From PKWO01 sp036561005 (lineage in GTDB: Bacteria; Pseudomonadota; Gammaproteobacteria; Burkholderiales; Burkholderiaceae_D), in NCBI GenBank assembly GCA_036561005.1, contig DATBQE010000083.1, forward strand, positions 16,132 to 80,131: DNA of 64,000 nucleotides, written 5' to 3'. Shown piece by piece: positions 30,533 through 38,025 of the stretch. Made by a program: the position numbers and the translations under genes. The notes beneath the pieces are model-generated. The model was not told the origin of the DNA. It did not search any database and saw only the letters and a list, made by a program, of their open reading frames with translations. Every line of letters starts with the position of its first letter. Position 1 is the stretch's first letter.

Positions 30533-30547
30533 TTATTGTAACAATAA
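30533..30547. promoter_or_regulatory. perfect 7-1-7 palindrome upstream of the 150-residue hypothetical gene
   Basis: TTATTGT-A-ACAATAA is an exact palindrome, centred 56 bases before the ATG at 30597. Size and position suit a dimeric repressor or activator site, but no specific regulator is recognised. Confidence 0.4.
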
Positions 30548-30596
30548 GACCAATTTAGTTGTGTGCCGGTAAATCTATCGATACACTAAGATTCAA

Positions 30597-31049
30597 ATGA
30601 CAAACGTGCTAAGAGAAATCCGTGACGTTCGACAGGTTCAAGGTGAACTACGCCGCAGGTGGTTCACGTCTGAAACCATGGATTTGATCGTCTGGGTGGA
30701 CGACACGAACGAACCGGCACAACTGCAGCTTTGTTATGACAAGGGACGCAGGCGGGCGGAACGGGCTTTCACCTGGAAACCGGGCACCGGCTTCACGCAC
30801 ACGGCAGTCGACGATGGCGAATACGGCAACGGCCGATATAAGGCAACGCCCATTATGGTGGTTGACGGCGGCTTCAACACCGAACGTGTCGACGGCCTGT
30901 TTCACAATCATAGTGTCAACCTGCCGGCCGATATCGTACACTTTGTCTCCGGCAAGATTCGCGAATACCAGGCTGTTTCTCCCCATGCACATCTCCCCTC
31001 GCTCAGTGCCAATTCGAGCATCATGTACTACCAGAACAGCGCGCTGTAA
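30597..31049 (+). CDS. hypothetical protein, 150 residues
   Basis: Function not recognised. The protein is soluble, with no signal peptide or membrane segment, and rich in Arg, Asp and Tyr. It contains the stretch RRRWFTSETMDLIVWVDDTN near residue 20, which looks like one compact alpha/beta fold. The ATG has no strong ribosome-binding site, but the frame is open for 150 codons with codon use like its neighbours, and the upstream region carries a palindrome suited to regulation. The next gene follows after 33 bases and may be co-transcribed. Confidence 0.7.
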   Translation: MTNVLREIRDVRQVQGELRRRWFTSETMDLIVWVDDTNEPAQLQLCYDKGRRRAERAFTWKPGTGFTHTAVDDGEYGNGRYKATPIMVVDGGFNTERVDGLFHNHSVNLPADIVHFVSGKIREYQAVSPHAHLPSLSANSSIMYYQNSAL

Positions 31050-31082
31050 TTTCACCGCCACATCCGGCAAATCGACCCACCC

Positions 31083-31910
31083 TTGAATACCAGTCTCAGC
31101 TTTATCGGTTGCGGAAAGCTCGGACGCACCCTTGGCCGCCTTTGGCAAGGTACGGAAGGCGTTCTGCTGCATGACATTCTCACCCATACTCGCTCGGGCG
31201 CAGACGATGCTGTCGCATTCATCGGCGGCGGCCGTGCCGTCACTGACTTCGCCGGCTTGCAAGCAAGCGACATATTTCTCATTGCCACACCGGACGATGC
31301 AATTGAAGCTGCCTGCATTTCGCTGGCGCAAAGAAACCTGCTCAATGAATCGAGCGTCGTGTTTCATTGCAGCGGCGCGCTCAATTCTGCTGTCTTGCAC
31401 GCGGCAAGATCACAAGGGGCGGCTGTCGCCAGTATCCATCCGATTCGCAGTTTTGCCCGGCCGGAGCAGGTGTCTGCCCAATTTGGGGGCACCTATTGCG
31501 GCGTAGAGGGCGATCAGCGCGCGCTTGGAACACTGATACCGCTGTTCGAATCGATCGGCGCCAAGCCAGTTGCCATCGACGGCGCCAAGAAAATTCTCTA
31601 CCATGGCGCCGCTGTGATCGCCGCCAATTACCTCGTCACCTTGATGGACGTTGCGTGCAATACCTATATCGAAGCCGGTGTCGCACCAGGGGCCGTGCTG
31701 GCAATGATGGCGCCGCTGGTGCGCGAGACGCTGGAAAATGTTTTGCATATCGGCCCCGAGGCAGCCTTGACCGGACCGATTGCGCGCGGCGACCTTGCAA
31801 CAGTTGCGCGGCAGCAGGCGGCACTATCGGATTGGCGCCAAGACTATGGCGCGCTATATCGTGACTTGGCCGCCTTGACCGAAGAACTGGCCGCGCGCAA
31901 GGCAAAATAA
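31083..31910 (+). CDS. DUF2520 / Rossmann-fold NAD(P)-binding protein
   Basis: Predicted cytoplasmic dehydrogenase-like protein of 275 residues. The N-terminus has a dinucleotide-binding motif, FIGCGKLGRTLGRLW, and the central part has SSVVFHCSGALNS and SIHPIRSFA, as in the DUF2520 family, which is related to ketopantoate/prephenate-type reductases. A C-terminal helical domain completes the fold. The start codon is TTG. The substrate is unknown. Confidence 0.85.
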   Translation: MNTSLSFIGCGKLGRTLGRLWQGTEGVLLHDILTHTRSGADDAVAFIGGGRAVTDFAGLQASDIFLIATPDDAIEAACISLAQRNLLNESSVVFHCSGALNSAVLHAARSQGAAVASIHPIRSFARPEQVSAQFGGTYCGVEGDQRALGTLIPLFESIGAKPVAIDGAKKILYHGAAVIAANYLVTLMDVACNTYIEAGVAPGAVLAMMAPLVRETLENVLHIGPEAALTGPIARGDLATVARQQAALSDWRQDYGALYRDLAALTEELAARKAK

Positions 31911-32014
31911 CTTCACGCGGATTGTTTTCCCGGCGCGACTCGGCTACACTCATCCGCGAAGCCATTGCTTCAACGTCGCTCGGACGGATCCGGGCGCTTA
32001 CGTGGAATGACAAC

Positions 32015-33211
32015 ATGACCGACACTCGCTCGCCGCGCAGTTTTGCGCGTATCAACCGCCTTCCCCCTTACGTTTTCAATATCACCGCCGAACTCAAGCT
32101 GGCCGCGCGCCGTCGCGGTGAAGACATCATCGACATGTCGATGGGCAATCCGGATGGCGCCACGCCACCCCACATTGTCGACAAGCTGACCGAGGTGGCA
32201 CGCAGGCCCGACACCCACGGCTATTCCGCATCCAAGGGCATCCCGCGTCTGCGGCGCGCCATCGCGCACTGGTACAAGACGCGCTACGACGTGGATCTGA
32301 ACGCCGACACCGAGGCCATCGTGACCATCGGCTCGAAAGAGGGCCTGGCGCACCTGATGCTGGCCACACTGGACCGCGGCGACACGGTACTGGTACCGAA
32401 CCCGAGCTATCCGATCCATATCTACGGTGCAGTGATCGCCGGCGCCGACATCCGCTCGATCCGGATGAGCCCGGGTGTCGATTTCTTCGCCGAACTGGAA
32501 CGCGCGATTCGTGAAAGTTATCCGAAGCCAAAAATGATGATCTTCGGCTTTCCTTCCAACCCGACTGCGCAATGTGTGGAACTCGATTTCTTTGAGCGCG
32601 TCGTCAAGCTGGCGCGTGAACACAACATTCTGGTGGTGCATGACCTCGCCTATGCCGACATCGTATTCGACGGCTGGAAGGCGCCGTCCATCATGCAGGT
32701 TCCCGGCGCGCGCGAGGTTGCCGTTGAATTTTTCACGCTGTCCAAGAGTTACAACATGGCGGGCTGGCGCATCGGCTTCATGGTCGGAAACAGTGAATTG
32801 GTGGCTGCCCTGGCGCGCATCAAGAGCTATCACGACTACGGCAGCTTCACGCCAGTGCAAGTCGCGGCCATCGCGGCTCTGGAAGGCGACCAAACCTGCG
32901 TGCGCGATATCTGCGCCAAATACCAGAGCCGGCGCGACGTGCTGGTCAAGGGATTGCATGAGGCGGGTTGGATGGTCGACGTGCCCAAGGCATCGATGTA
33001 CATCTGGGCGCAGATTCCGCCGGCATGGCGTCACCTCGGTTCGCTGGAATTTTCCAAGCTGTTGCTGGAGAAAGCCAAAGTGTGCGTCTCGCCGGGCATA
33101 GGATTCGGCGAATACGGTGACGAATATGTCCGTTTTGCATTGATCGAAAATGAGGCGCGCATCCGCCAGGCGCTGCGCGGCATCAAGACAATGTTGCGGG
33201 CGGATCAGTAG
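32015..33211 (+). CDS. alaC: AlaC-type alanine/glutamate aminotransferase
   Basis: PLP-dependent fold-type I aminotransferase of 398 residues, probably making alanine from pyruvate and glutamate. The PLP lysine is in TLSKSYNMAGWRIGF and the cofactor Asp/Tyr pair in VVHDLAYADI. The N-terminal RINRLPPYVFN and MSMGNPDG are typical of the AlaC group. I choose ATG 32015 (MTDTRSPRSF) rather than the longer frame from 31922, whose extra 31 residues look non-coding. In many Burkholderiales this gene lies before hom and thrC; those genes are not here. Confidence 0.87.
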   Translation: MTDTRSPRSFARINRLPPYVFNITAELKLAARRRGEDIIDMSMGNPDGATPPHIVDKLTEVARRPDTHGYSASKGIPRLRRAIAHWYKTRYDVDLNADTEAIVTIGSKEGLAHLMLATLDRGDTVLVPNPSYPIHIYGAVIAGADIRSIRMSPGVDFFAELERAIRESYPKPKMMIFGFPSNPTAQCVELDFFERVVKLAREHNILVVHDLAYADIVFDGWKAPSIMQVPGAREVAVEFFTLSKSYNMAGWRIGFMVGNSELVAALARIKSYHDYGSFTPVQVAAIAALEGDQTCVRDICAKYQSRRDVLVKGLHEAGWMVDVPKASMYIWAQIPPAWRHLGSLEFSKLLLEKAKVCVSPGIGFGEYGDEYVRFALIENEARIRQALRGIKTMLRADQ

Positions 33212-33221
33212 GGTAACTGCC

Positions 33222-33743
33222 ATGAAGAGCGCAACGAAAGTGTTGATCTGTTGCTATGTCATACTGACCGGCGGGGCTGCGGCAGCCCCGCCGGAGGAAC
33301 GCAAGAACTGGTTTGACGATCCGTTTATCCAGGTGCGGCAAGGCTTGCCCGCTTGCCCATTGCCCTTGGGGCCGCTCATCACGGAAGCACAGCGGCGGGC
33401 CGAAGCACACTACCGCATTGAGCGCGGAACAAGTTGCTGGATGGAGGGGAAATGCGCGAAACCAAATGCCTATTTGTACGATGCCCCCATAGGTGCATCG
33501 ATCGCACAAAGCTTCGCAGCCTCATCCGAGTTCTCCGACACCAGTCTTTGGATCACCGTGCAGCGCCGATTCGTCACGGTGGAAGGCTGTATTTCACGCC
33601 CCGAACAAGGGCCGGAGATTGAAGCGCGGATGCGGGCGATCCCGGACGTGGAAAGAGTCATCCTTGAATTGATGCTGCCTGGGCAAACGCGTGTTCCCTA
33701 TCCGATTGCGCCGCCCAAAGGCAAAGAAAGCACAAACCCCTAG
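33222..33743 (+). CDS. exported BON-like domain protein
   Basis: Putative periplasmic protein of 173 residues. The start at ATG 33222 gives a signal peptide (MKSATKVLICCYVILTGGAA) with a probable cleavage site near AAA. The mature part has four cysteines, which may form disulfides. Its second half (LWITVQRRFVTVEGCISRP, then MRAIPDVERVIL) resembles a BON domain, a fold found in envelope-stress and attachment proteins. It begins 10 bases after alaC and converges with the next gene after 9 bases. Confidence 0.68.
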   Translation: MKSATKVLICCYVILTGGAAAAPPEERKNWFDDPFIQVRQGLPACPLPLGPLITEAQRRAEAHYRIERGTSCWMEGKCAKPNAYLYDAPIGASIAQSFAASSEFSDTSLWITVQRRFVTVEGCISRPEQGPEIEARMRAIPDVERVILELMLPGQTRVPYPIAPPKGKESTNP

Positions 33744-33752
33744 CCCACCCGC

Positions 33753-34163
33753 CTATTTGCCGGGCGGTACGTAGATAGACCGCCCTGCTTCATTAATCTG
33801 GCGGCGCAATTTCTGCCTTTCTTCGGCGCTCATGCGCGCACCGGCGCGGGGAAATTGCGGCTGCGCCTGCTGTGCCTGGGCCGGATTGATATTGCCGCTT
33901 TGACCAGACTCGCCGGCACGGCCCGGCATTTGCCCATATTGCTGTGACTGGCCGTTAGGGTTTTGTGCCGGGCGATTGTTTTCATTTTGCTGCGCCCGCT
34001 CGCGTTCGCGGTCTCGTTCGCGCTCTCGTTCATCTTCCCGCCCGGCCCTTTGCTCGTGCACAGCCTGCCGATCAAGGCGCATGCGCCCTGGTCCGGCAAT
34101 GGCATTGTCCGCCGCGGCAAGCGACATCAATACCAAACTGACGAGTAAAATCCTCTTGTTCAT
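33753..34163 (-). CDS. small exported low-complexity protein
   Basis: Unrecognised secreted protein of 136 residues from ATG 34163. The N-terminal signal peptide is MNKRILLVSLVLMSLAAADN with cleavage near AIA-GP. A run of alternating Glu and Arg (DERERERDRERERA) and a Gln/Asn/Pro/Gly-rich stretch follow, then a conserved-looking C-terminus MSAEERQKLRRQINEAGRSI. Similar RQxLRRxIxEAG tails occur on short betaproteobacterial periplasmic proteins of unknown function. It is convergent with the BON-like gene. Confidence 0.65.
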   Translation of the reverse strand: MNKRILLVSLVLMSLAAADNAIAGPGRMRLDRQAVHEQRAGREDERERERDRERERAQQNENNRPAQNPNGQSQQYGQMPGRAGESGQSGNINPAQAQQAQPQFPRAGARMSAEERQKLRRQINEAGRSIYVPPGK

Positions 34164-34265
34164 TGCTAAAACGGTCTCCATGGCACTGCAACAGACAGAT
34201 AAACGGTCGCACTATGTTTAAGAGTGTAAGCGGCTTTCTTCGAAGCCTGAATCCGGATTGGGTAA

Positions 34266-34285
34266 AGTTTGTAACAGTTTGTAAT
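34266..34285 (+). promoter_or_regulatory. candidate OmpR box upstream of ompR
   Basis: Two adjacent near-identical 10-mers, AGTTTGTAAC and AGTTTGTAAT, lie in tandem 53 bases before ompR. OmpR dimers bind 20-bp sites made of two directly repeated 10-mers with a GTAAC/GAAAC core, so this is a good autoregulation candidate. Confidence 0.55.
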
Positions 34286-34337
34286 GCTTGCCGCCCCGGA
34301 CTTTCTCTTGCGGGCAAACTGACGTTACCATACGAAC

Positions 34338-35102
34338 ATGAATATGACAAATACCAACGCCGAGTCGCTGCAGGCTACCAATACACCGCAGGCAAAAATC
34401 CTTGTCGTCGACGACGATTTGCGACTGCGAGATCTGCTGCGCCGCTATCTGGCGGAGCAAGGTTTCAACGTCGTCACCGCAGAGAACGCCCAGGCCATGA
34501 ACAAGCTCTGGCTGCGCGAGCGTTACGACTTGCTCGTTCTCGATCTGATGCTCCCGGGCGAGGACGGCTTGTCGATCTGCCGCCGCTTGCGCGGCGCCGG
34601 CGACAAGACGCCGATCATAATGTTAACCGCAAAAGGCGAGGACGTGGACCGCATCGTAGGCTTGGAAATGGGTGCCGACGATTATTTGCCGAAGCCGTTC
34701 AATCCGCGCGAATTGGTGGCGCGCATCGGCGCGATCCTGCGCCGGGTCGGCCCCGACGAAATCCCCGGCGCCCCTTCGGAAACACCGCAGTCTTTCGCAT
34801 TCGGCCAGTTCGTGCTCGACCTGGGCACGCGTACCTTGAAGAAAGACGGACAAACCGTCAGCCTGACTACTGGCGAATTCTCGGTTCTGAAAGTATTTGC
34901 GCGCCACGCGCGCCAACCTCTGTCGCGCGAAAAGCTGATGGAACTGGCACGCGGCCGAGAGTACGAAGTGTTTGATCGCAGCCTCGATGTGCAGATTTCA
35001 CGCTTGCGCAAATTGATCGAGCCCGATCCCTCCAATCCGCTCTACATCCAGACAGTATGGGGATTGGGTTACGTGTTCATTCCCGAAGGCCAGCCGCGCT
35101 GA
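34338..35102 (+). CDS. ompR: response regulator OmpR
   Basis: Osmoregulation-type response regulator of 254 residues. The receiver domain (residues about 20-135) has the acidic pocket VVDDD, the phosphoacceptor Asp69 in LVLDLMLPGEDG and the lysine in LPKPFNP. The C-terminal winged-helix domain ends with QTVWGLGYVFIPEG. The partner kinase gene starts 33 bases later. A tandem repeat upstream resembles an OmpR binding site. Confidence 0.95.
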   Translation: MNMTNTNAESLQATNTPQAKILVVDDDLRLRDLLRRYLAEQGFNVVTAENAQAMNKLWLRERYDLLVLDLMLPGEDGLSICRRLRGAGDKTPIIMLTAKGEDVDRIVGLEMGADDYLPKPFNPRELVARIGAILRRVGPDEIPGAPSETPQSFAFGQFVLDLGTRTLKKDGQTVSLTTGEFSVLKVFARHARQPLSREKLMELARGREYEVFDRSLDVQISRLRKLIEPDPSNPLYIQTVWGLGYVFIPEGQPR

Positions 35103-35135
35103 TCGCCTTTTCTACACGCAAACGCGCGAGCCGGC

Positions 35136-36467
35136 ATGCTTAGGCGACTCTCCTGGCTCTCAAGCGGCCTGTTCTGGCGTACCTTTGTCCTGCTGACTTT
35201 TCTGATCACAGCGAGTCTGGCGATCTGGATTTCGAGCATCAGCATCGTCGAGCGCACGCCGCGCGCGCGTCAAGTCGCGGCCCAAATCGTTTCCATCATC
35301 ACGCTCACGCGGACGGCGCTGGCCAACTCGGATCCGGAATTGCGCCGCGAACTGCTGCTCGACCTGAAAGACAACGAGGGCATCAAAATACTGCCGTTGG
35401 AAGACAACGATATCGTGCTGGCGGCGCCGGACAGTGAAACCGTGATGGAAATCGAGGCCAATATTCGGGCCAGAATGGGTGCAAAGACACGCTTCGCCGG
35501 TGACATCAATGGTCATGAAGGTTTCTGGATCAGTTTCGACATGGAAGGAGACCCGTATTGGCTGGGCCTGGAGCGGCAACGCGTGGAACGCAATTCCGGC
35601 ATCCAATGGTTGGGCTGGGCCAGCGTCACCCTGGTCATTTCCATGCTTGGCGCAGTATTCATTACCCGTCTGGTCAACCAGCCGCTGAGTCGGTTGACCG
35701 CCGCAACGCAAAGGCTGGCCAAAGGCAAAATACACGAACCCCTGCCCGAAACCGGCCCGGAGGAAATCCGCGATACCTATCGCAGCTTCAACCAGATGGT
35801 GGCCGATCTGGCCCAAGTCGAGTCGGACCGCACCCTGGTACTGGCAGGCATATCGCATGACTTGCGCACGCCGTTAGCGCGTATGCAGCTGGAACTGGAA
35901 ATGGCCAACCTGTCCGATGATGCGCGCACCGGCATGCAATCGGACTTGAATCAGATGGACGCCATTATCGGGCAGTTCCTCGACTATGCGAAACCGACCG
36001 ATAGCGCATCCTTCGCGCCGGTCGACGTAAGCGCCATCCTGCTTGAATGCGCCCACGCAGCCGGGCGCATGCCAGATCTGCGGATACACACGAGCATTGC
36101 GCCTCAATTGCACGTCCTTGGCCACGAAACGGACTTGCGCCGTGTATTCAACAACCTGATCGAGAACGCCCGGCGCTATGGACGCGCGGCAGACGCCGAA
36201 TTTACGGAACTCGAGGTAAAAGGTATTGTCAATGGAGATAATGTCATCATCAAATTTGCCGACCATGGCAGCGGTGTACCGGAGGGAGATATCGAACGGC
36301 TGCTGCGGCCGTTCACACGACTTGATACCGCGCGCGGGCAAGCAAATGGAGCGGGACTCGGCTTGGCGATTGTCGATCGGGTAATACGACGCCACTCCGG
36401 AAAGATGCGCGTTCGTAACCGAAGCAGTGGCGGTTTTGTGGTCGAAATCGGAATTCCGAAAATCTGA
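35136..36467 (+). CDS. envZ: sensor histidine kinase EnvZ
   Basis: Inner-membrane sensor kinase of 443 residues, the partner of OmpR. Transmembrane segments lie near residues 14-34 and 150-170, enclosing a periplasmic domain of about 115 residues. A HAMP domain (RLTAATQRLAKGKIHEPLPE), the phosphorylation site GISHDLRTPLAR with the H box His, and the ATPase motifs NNLIENARRYG, FADHGSGVP and GAGLGLAIVDRV follow. All kinase boxes are intact. The signal it senses is not evident. Confidence 0.95.
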   Translation: MLRRLSWLSSGLFWRTFVLLTFLITASLAIWISSISIVERTPRARQVAAQIVSIITLTRTALANSDPELRRELLLDLKDNEGIKILPLEDNDIVLAAPDSETVMEIEANIRARMGAKTRFAGDINGHEGFWISFDMEGDPYWLGLERQRVERNSGIQWLGWASVTLVISMLGAVFITRLVNQPLSRLTAATQRLAKGKIHEPLPETGPEEIRDTYRSFNQMVADLAQVESDRTLVLAGISHDLRTPLARMQLELEMANLSDDARTGMQSDLNQMDAIIGQFLDYAKPTDSASFAPVDVSAILLECAHAAGRMPDLRIHTSIAPQLHVLGHETDLRRVFNNLIENARRYGRAADAEFTELEVKGIVNGDNVIIKFADHGSGVPEGDIERLLRPFTRLDTARGQANGAGLGLAIVDRVIRRHSGKMRVRNRSSGGFVVEIGIPKI

Positions 36468-36692
36468 TTTACAATTGGCGCGTTCCTGTTGGCGTGTTTT
36501 GGCCAACCTGTTACAGTTCCTACCCTAAAGGTGTGTCAAAAAATCGTAGCGAGCGAACCAATGTCTGGCCAAAGAACGCGACCGTATGACTGTGCGGCGA
36601 GCAGCGCAGGCCCGAAATGACCGGACCGCGTGGGCGCCGCAGCAGATTTTTAGATATATCTGAACAATTATCCACTCTTGCGAGGATGCACG
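36468..36692. other. intergenic region between envZ and dsbA
   Basis: No gene is supported in 225 bases. A GTTGGC / GCCAAC hairpin (about 36490-36510) without a T run and a CTGTTACAG palindrome (around 36510-36518) follow envZ. The dsbA promoter is presumably near 36630-36680, where an AT-rich patch occurs. Confidence 0.4.
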
Positions 36693-37352
36693 ATGCGTTT
36701 ATTTCGATTGATGTTGGCCGGATTGGCCTTACTTTGTTTTGCCGGCTTTGGCGTCGCTGCGCCTGTTCAGGGCCAGGATTACAATCTTTTAACGCCGCCG
36801 CAACCGACCGAGCCGGGCAAGAAAATTGAAGTTATCGAGTTTTTCGCTTACTACTGTCCCCATTGCAATGCGCTTGACCACTCGCTCAATGAATGGGTCA
36901 GAGCGCAAGGCGACAAGATCATTTTCAAGCGCGTCCACGTTTCGGCCAACGGCGAACCAATGCCGCAGCAGCGCCTGTTCTTTGCCCTCGAAAGCCTCGG
37001 CAAGGTGGAAGAATTCCATACCAAGATCTTCTACGCCATCCACTTCCAGCACGTCCATATGAACACCGACAGCGACGTGATCGACTTCATGGTGAAACAA
37101 GGTATGGATCGCGACAAATTCACAGCGCTGTATAACTCGTTCACAGTGCAATCGAAGGTCAATCGCGCCATTCAGATGATGTCTTCCTACAAGATCGATT
37201 CATGGCCGACTCTGATTGTCGACGGCAAATATGTCACCTCACCGGCAATTGCCGGTTCGCGCCTGCCGACTTATGAAGAAACCGCCGCGCAAAATCTGAT
37301 GTTGAAGGTGCTCGACGGCCTGGTTGACCAGGCAGCGAAAACGCACCACTAA
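36693..37352 (+). CDS. dsbA: thiol:disulfide interchange protein DsbA
   Basis: Periplasmic oxidase that introduces disulfide bonds into exported proteins. The 219-residue protein starts with a signal peptide (MRLFRLMLAGLALLCFAGFG) and has the active site CPHC at residues 55-58 inside FFAYYCPHCNA. The cis-proline loop reads SWPTLIV where V-x-T/S-P-T is typical. The ATG at 36693 follows a GAGGA ribosome-binding site, so the slightly longer upstream frame is unlikely. A strong terminator follows. Confidence 0.95.
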   Translation: MRLFRLMLAGLALLCFAGFGVAAPVQGQDYNLLTPPQPTEPGKKIEVIEFFAYYCPHCNALDHSLNEWVRAQGDKIIFKRVHVSANGEPMPQQRLFFALESLGKVEEFHTKIFYAIHFQHVHMNTDSDVIDFMVKQGMDRDKFTALYNSFTVQSKVNRAIQMMSSYKIDSWPTLIVDGKYVTSPAIAGSRLPTYEETAAQNLMLKVLDGLVDQAAKTHH

Positions 37353-37370
37353 CAGTTGCCGCGCAGATGC

Positions 37371-37407
37371 AAAAAGCCGCCGCGTTGTTCACGCGGCGGC
37401 TTTTTTA
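37371..37407. terminator. bidirectional terminator between dsbA and the DUF3501 gene
   Basis: AAAAAGCCGCCGCG-TTGTTCA-CGCGGCGGCTTTTTT forms a 14-bp stem including A/T flanks. It lies between convergent genes and can stop transcription from both sides. Confidence 0.95.
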
Positions 37408-37421
37408 TTTACCAATTTGGC

Positions 37422-38003
37422 TCAGCTCAGGTCGGCCAACAGCGAGGCAAGCGTTTCTCCCGGCAATTCTTCGAGGTGGGCCGGGTAGTTGGGGTGGTCG
37501 CACCCTATCATCATCTGTGCACCACCCTTGAGCGCACTCTTCATGGCCGGCGTCAACTCAAAGCGTACAAAGTGGACGGCCGACGTCTTCTCGTCATTTT
37601 CGCGCTCCAGATCCTCGTCGGCAATCGCATACACACGCTCCTGTCCTTCCACCTGGATGAACATGCGGTCTTCGATGCCAATCAGCTTTGCCAACGCCGC
37701 CCTGCGTTCAGTTTCATTGGCGTATTCGATCAGCATCGTCGCCTTGAAGTTGCTGCCGTCTGGCACAAGAGGGTTGTAGGCATCGAGTTCGGACTGGATG
37801 CCTTCCTCTTCGTAGATTTTTTCGATGCGCAGCATTTCCTGCACTTGATAACGCAGCGTCTTCTCATCTTCAAACAGCAGGGAAACGTGGTTTCCCAACT
37901 GGACGTTGCGCACCTTCTTGTGCGCGATCACTTCGGTGCGCAGTGCCGGGCGGGCCTTGGCGTAGGCTTCCAGGGTTAAGAGGCTATCGCGTTGTATTGC
38001 CAT
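37422..38003 (-). CDS. DUF3501 family protein
   Basis: Cytoplasmic protein of 193 residues and unknown biochemical role. It matches the DUF3501 pattern: the N-terminal ITLEAY-like segment LLTLEAYAKARP, the central ENxxTxxxQVQEMLR-like segment KTLRYQVQEMLRIEK, and the C-terminal HF-VRFEL. No catalytic motif or metal site is visible. It follows an iron-sulfur protein gene and a rubrerythrin gene on the same strand with a short gap. These three families recur together, suggesting one peroxide- or redox-related function; that is context only. Confidence 0.85.
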   Translation of the reverse strand: MAIQRDSLLTLEAYAKARPALRTEVIAHKKVRNVQLGNHVSLLFEDEKTLRYQVQEMLRIEKIYEEEGIQSELDAYNPLVPDGSNFKATMLIEYANETERRAALAKLIGIEDRMFIQVEGQERVYAIADEDLERENDEKTSAVHFVRFELTPAMKSALKGGAQMMIGCDHPNYPAHLEELPGETLASLLADLS

Positions 38004-38025
38004 GATGCTTGCTCCATTCGTTTCA

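Larger units (their letters stand above)
30245..30596. other. AT-rich intergenic region with two palindromes
   Basis: No gene is supported. The 352 bases are notably AT-richer than the neighbouring coding DNA. They hold an 11-bp inverted repeat CCATGCAAGAT (30320-30330) / ATCTTGCATGG (30352-30362) enclosing a GATAAT-rich, Fur-box-like sequence, and a perfect 7-1-7 palindrome at 30533-30547. Both are described separately. Confidence 0.6.

Noticed and set aside
36528..36690. Possible repeat or remnant element upstream of dsbA beginning GGTGTGTCAAAAAATCG
   Set aside because: No terminal repeats, duplication or second copy in the window could be found.
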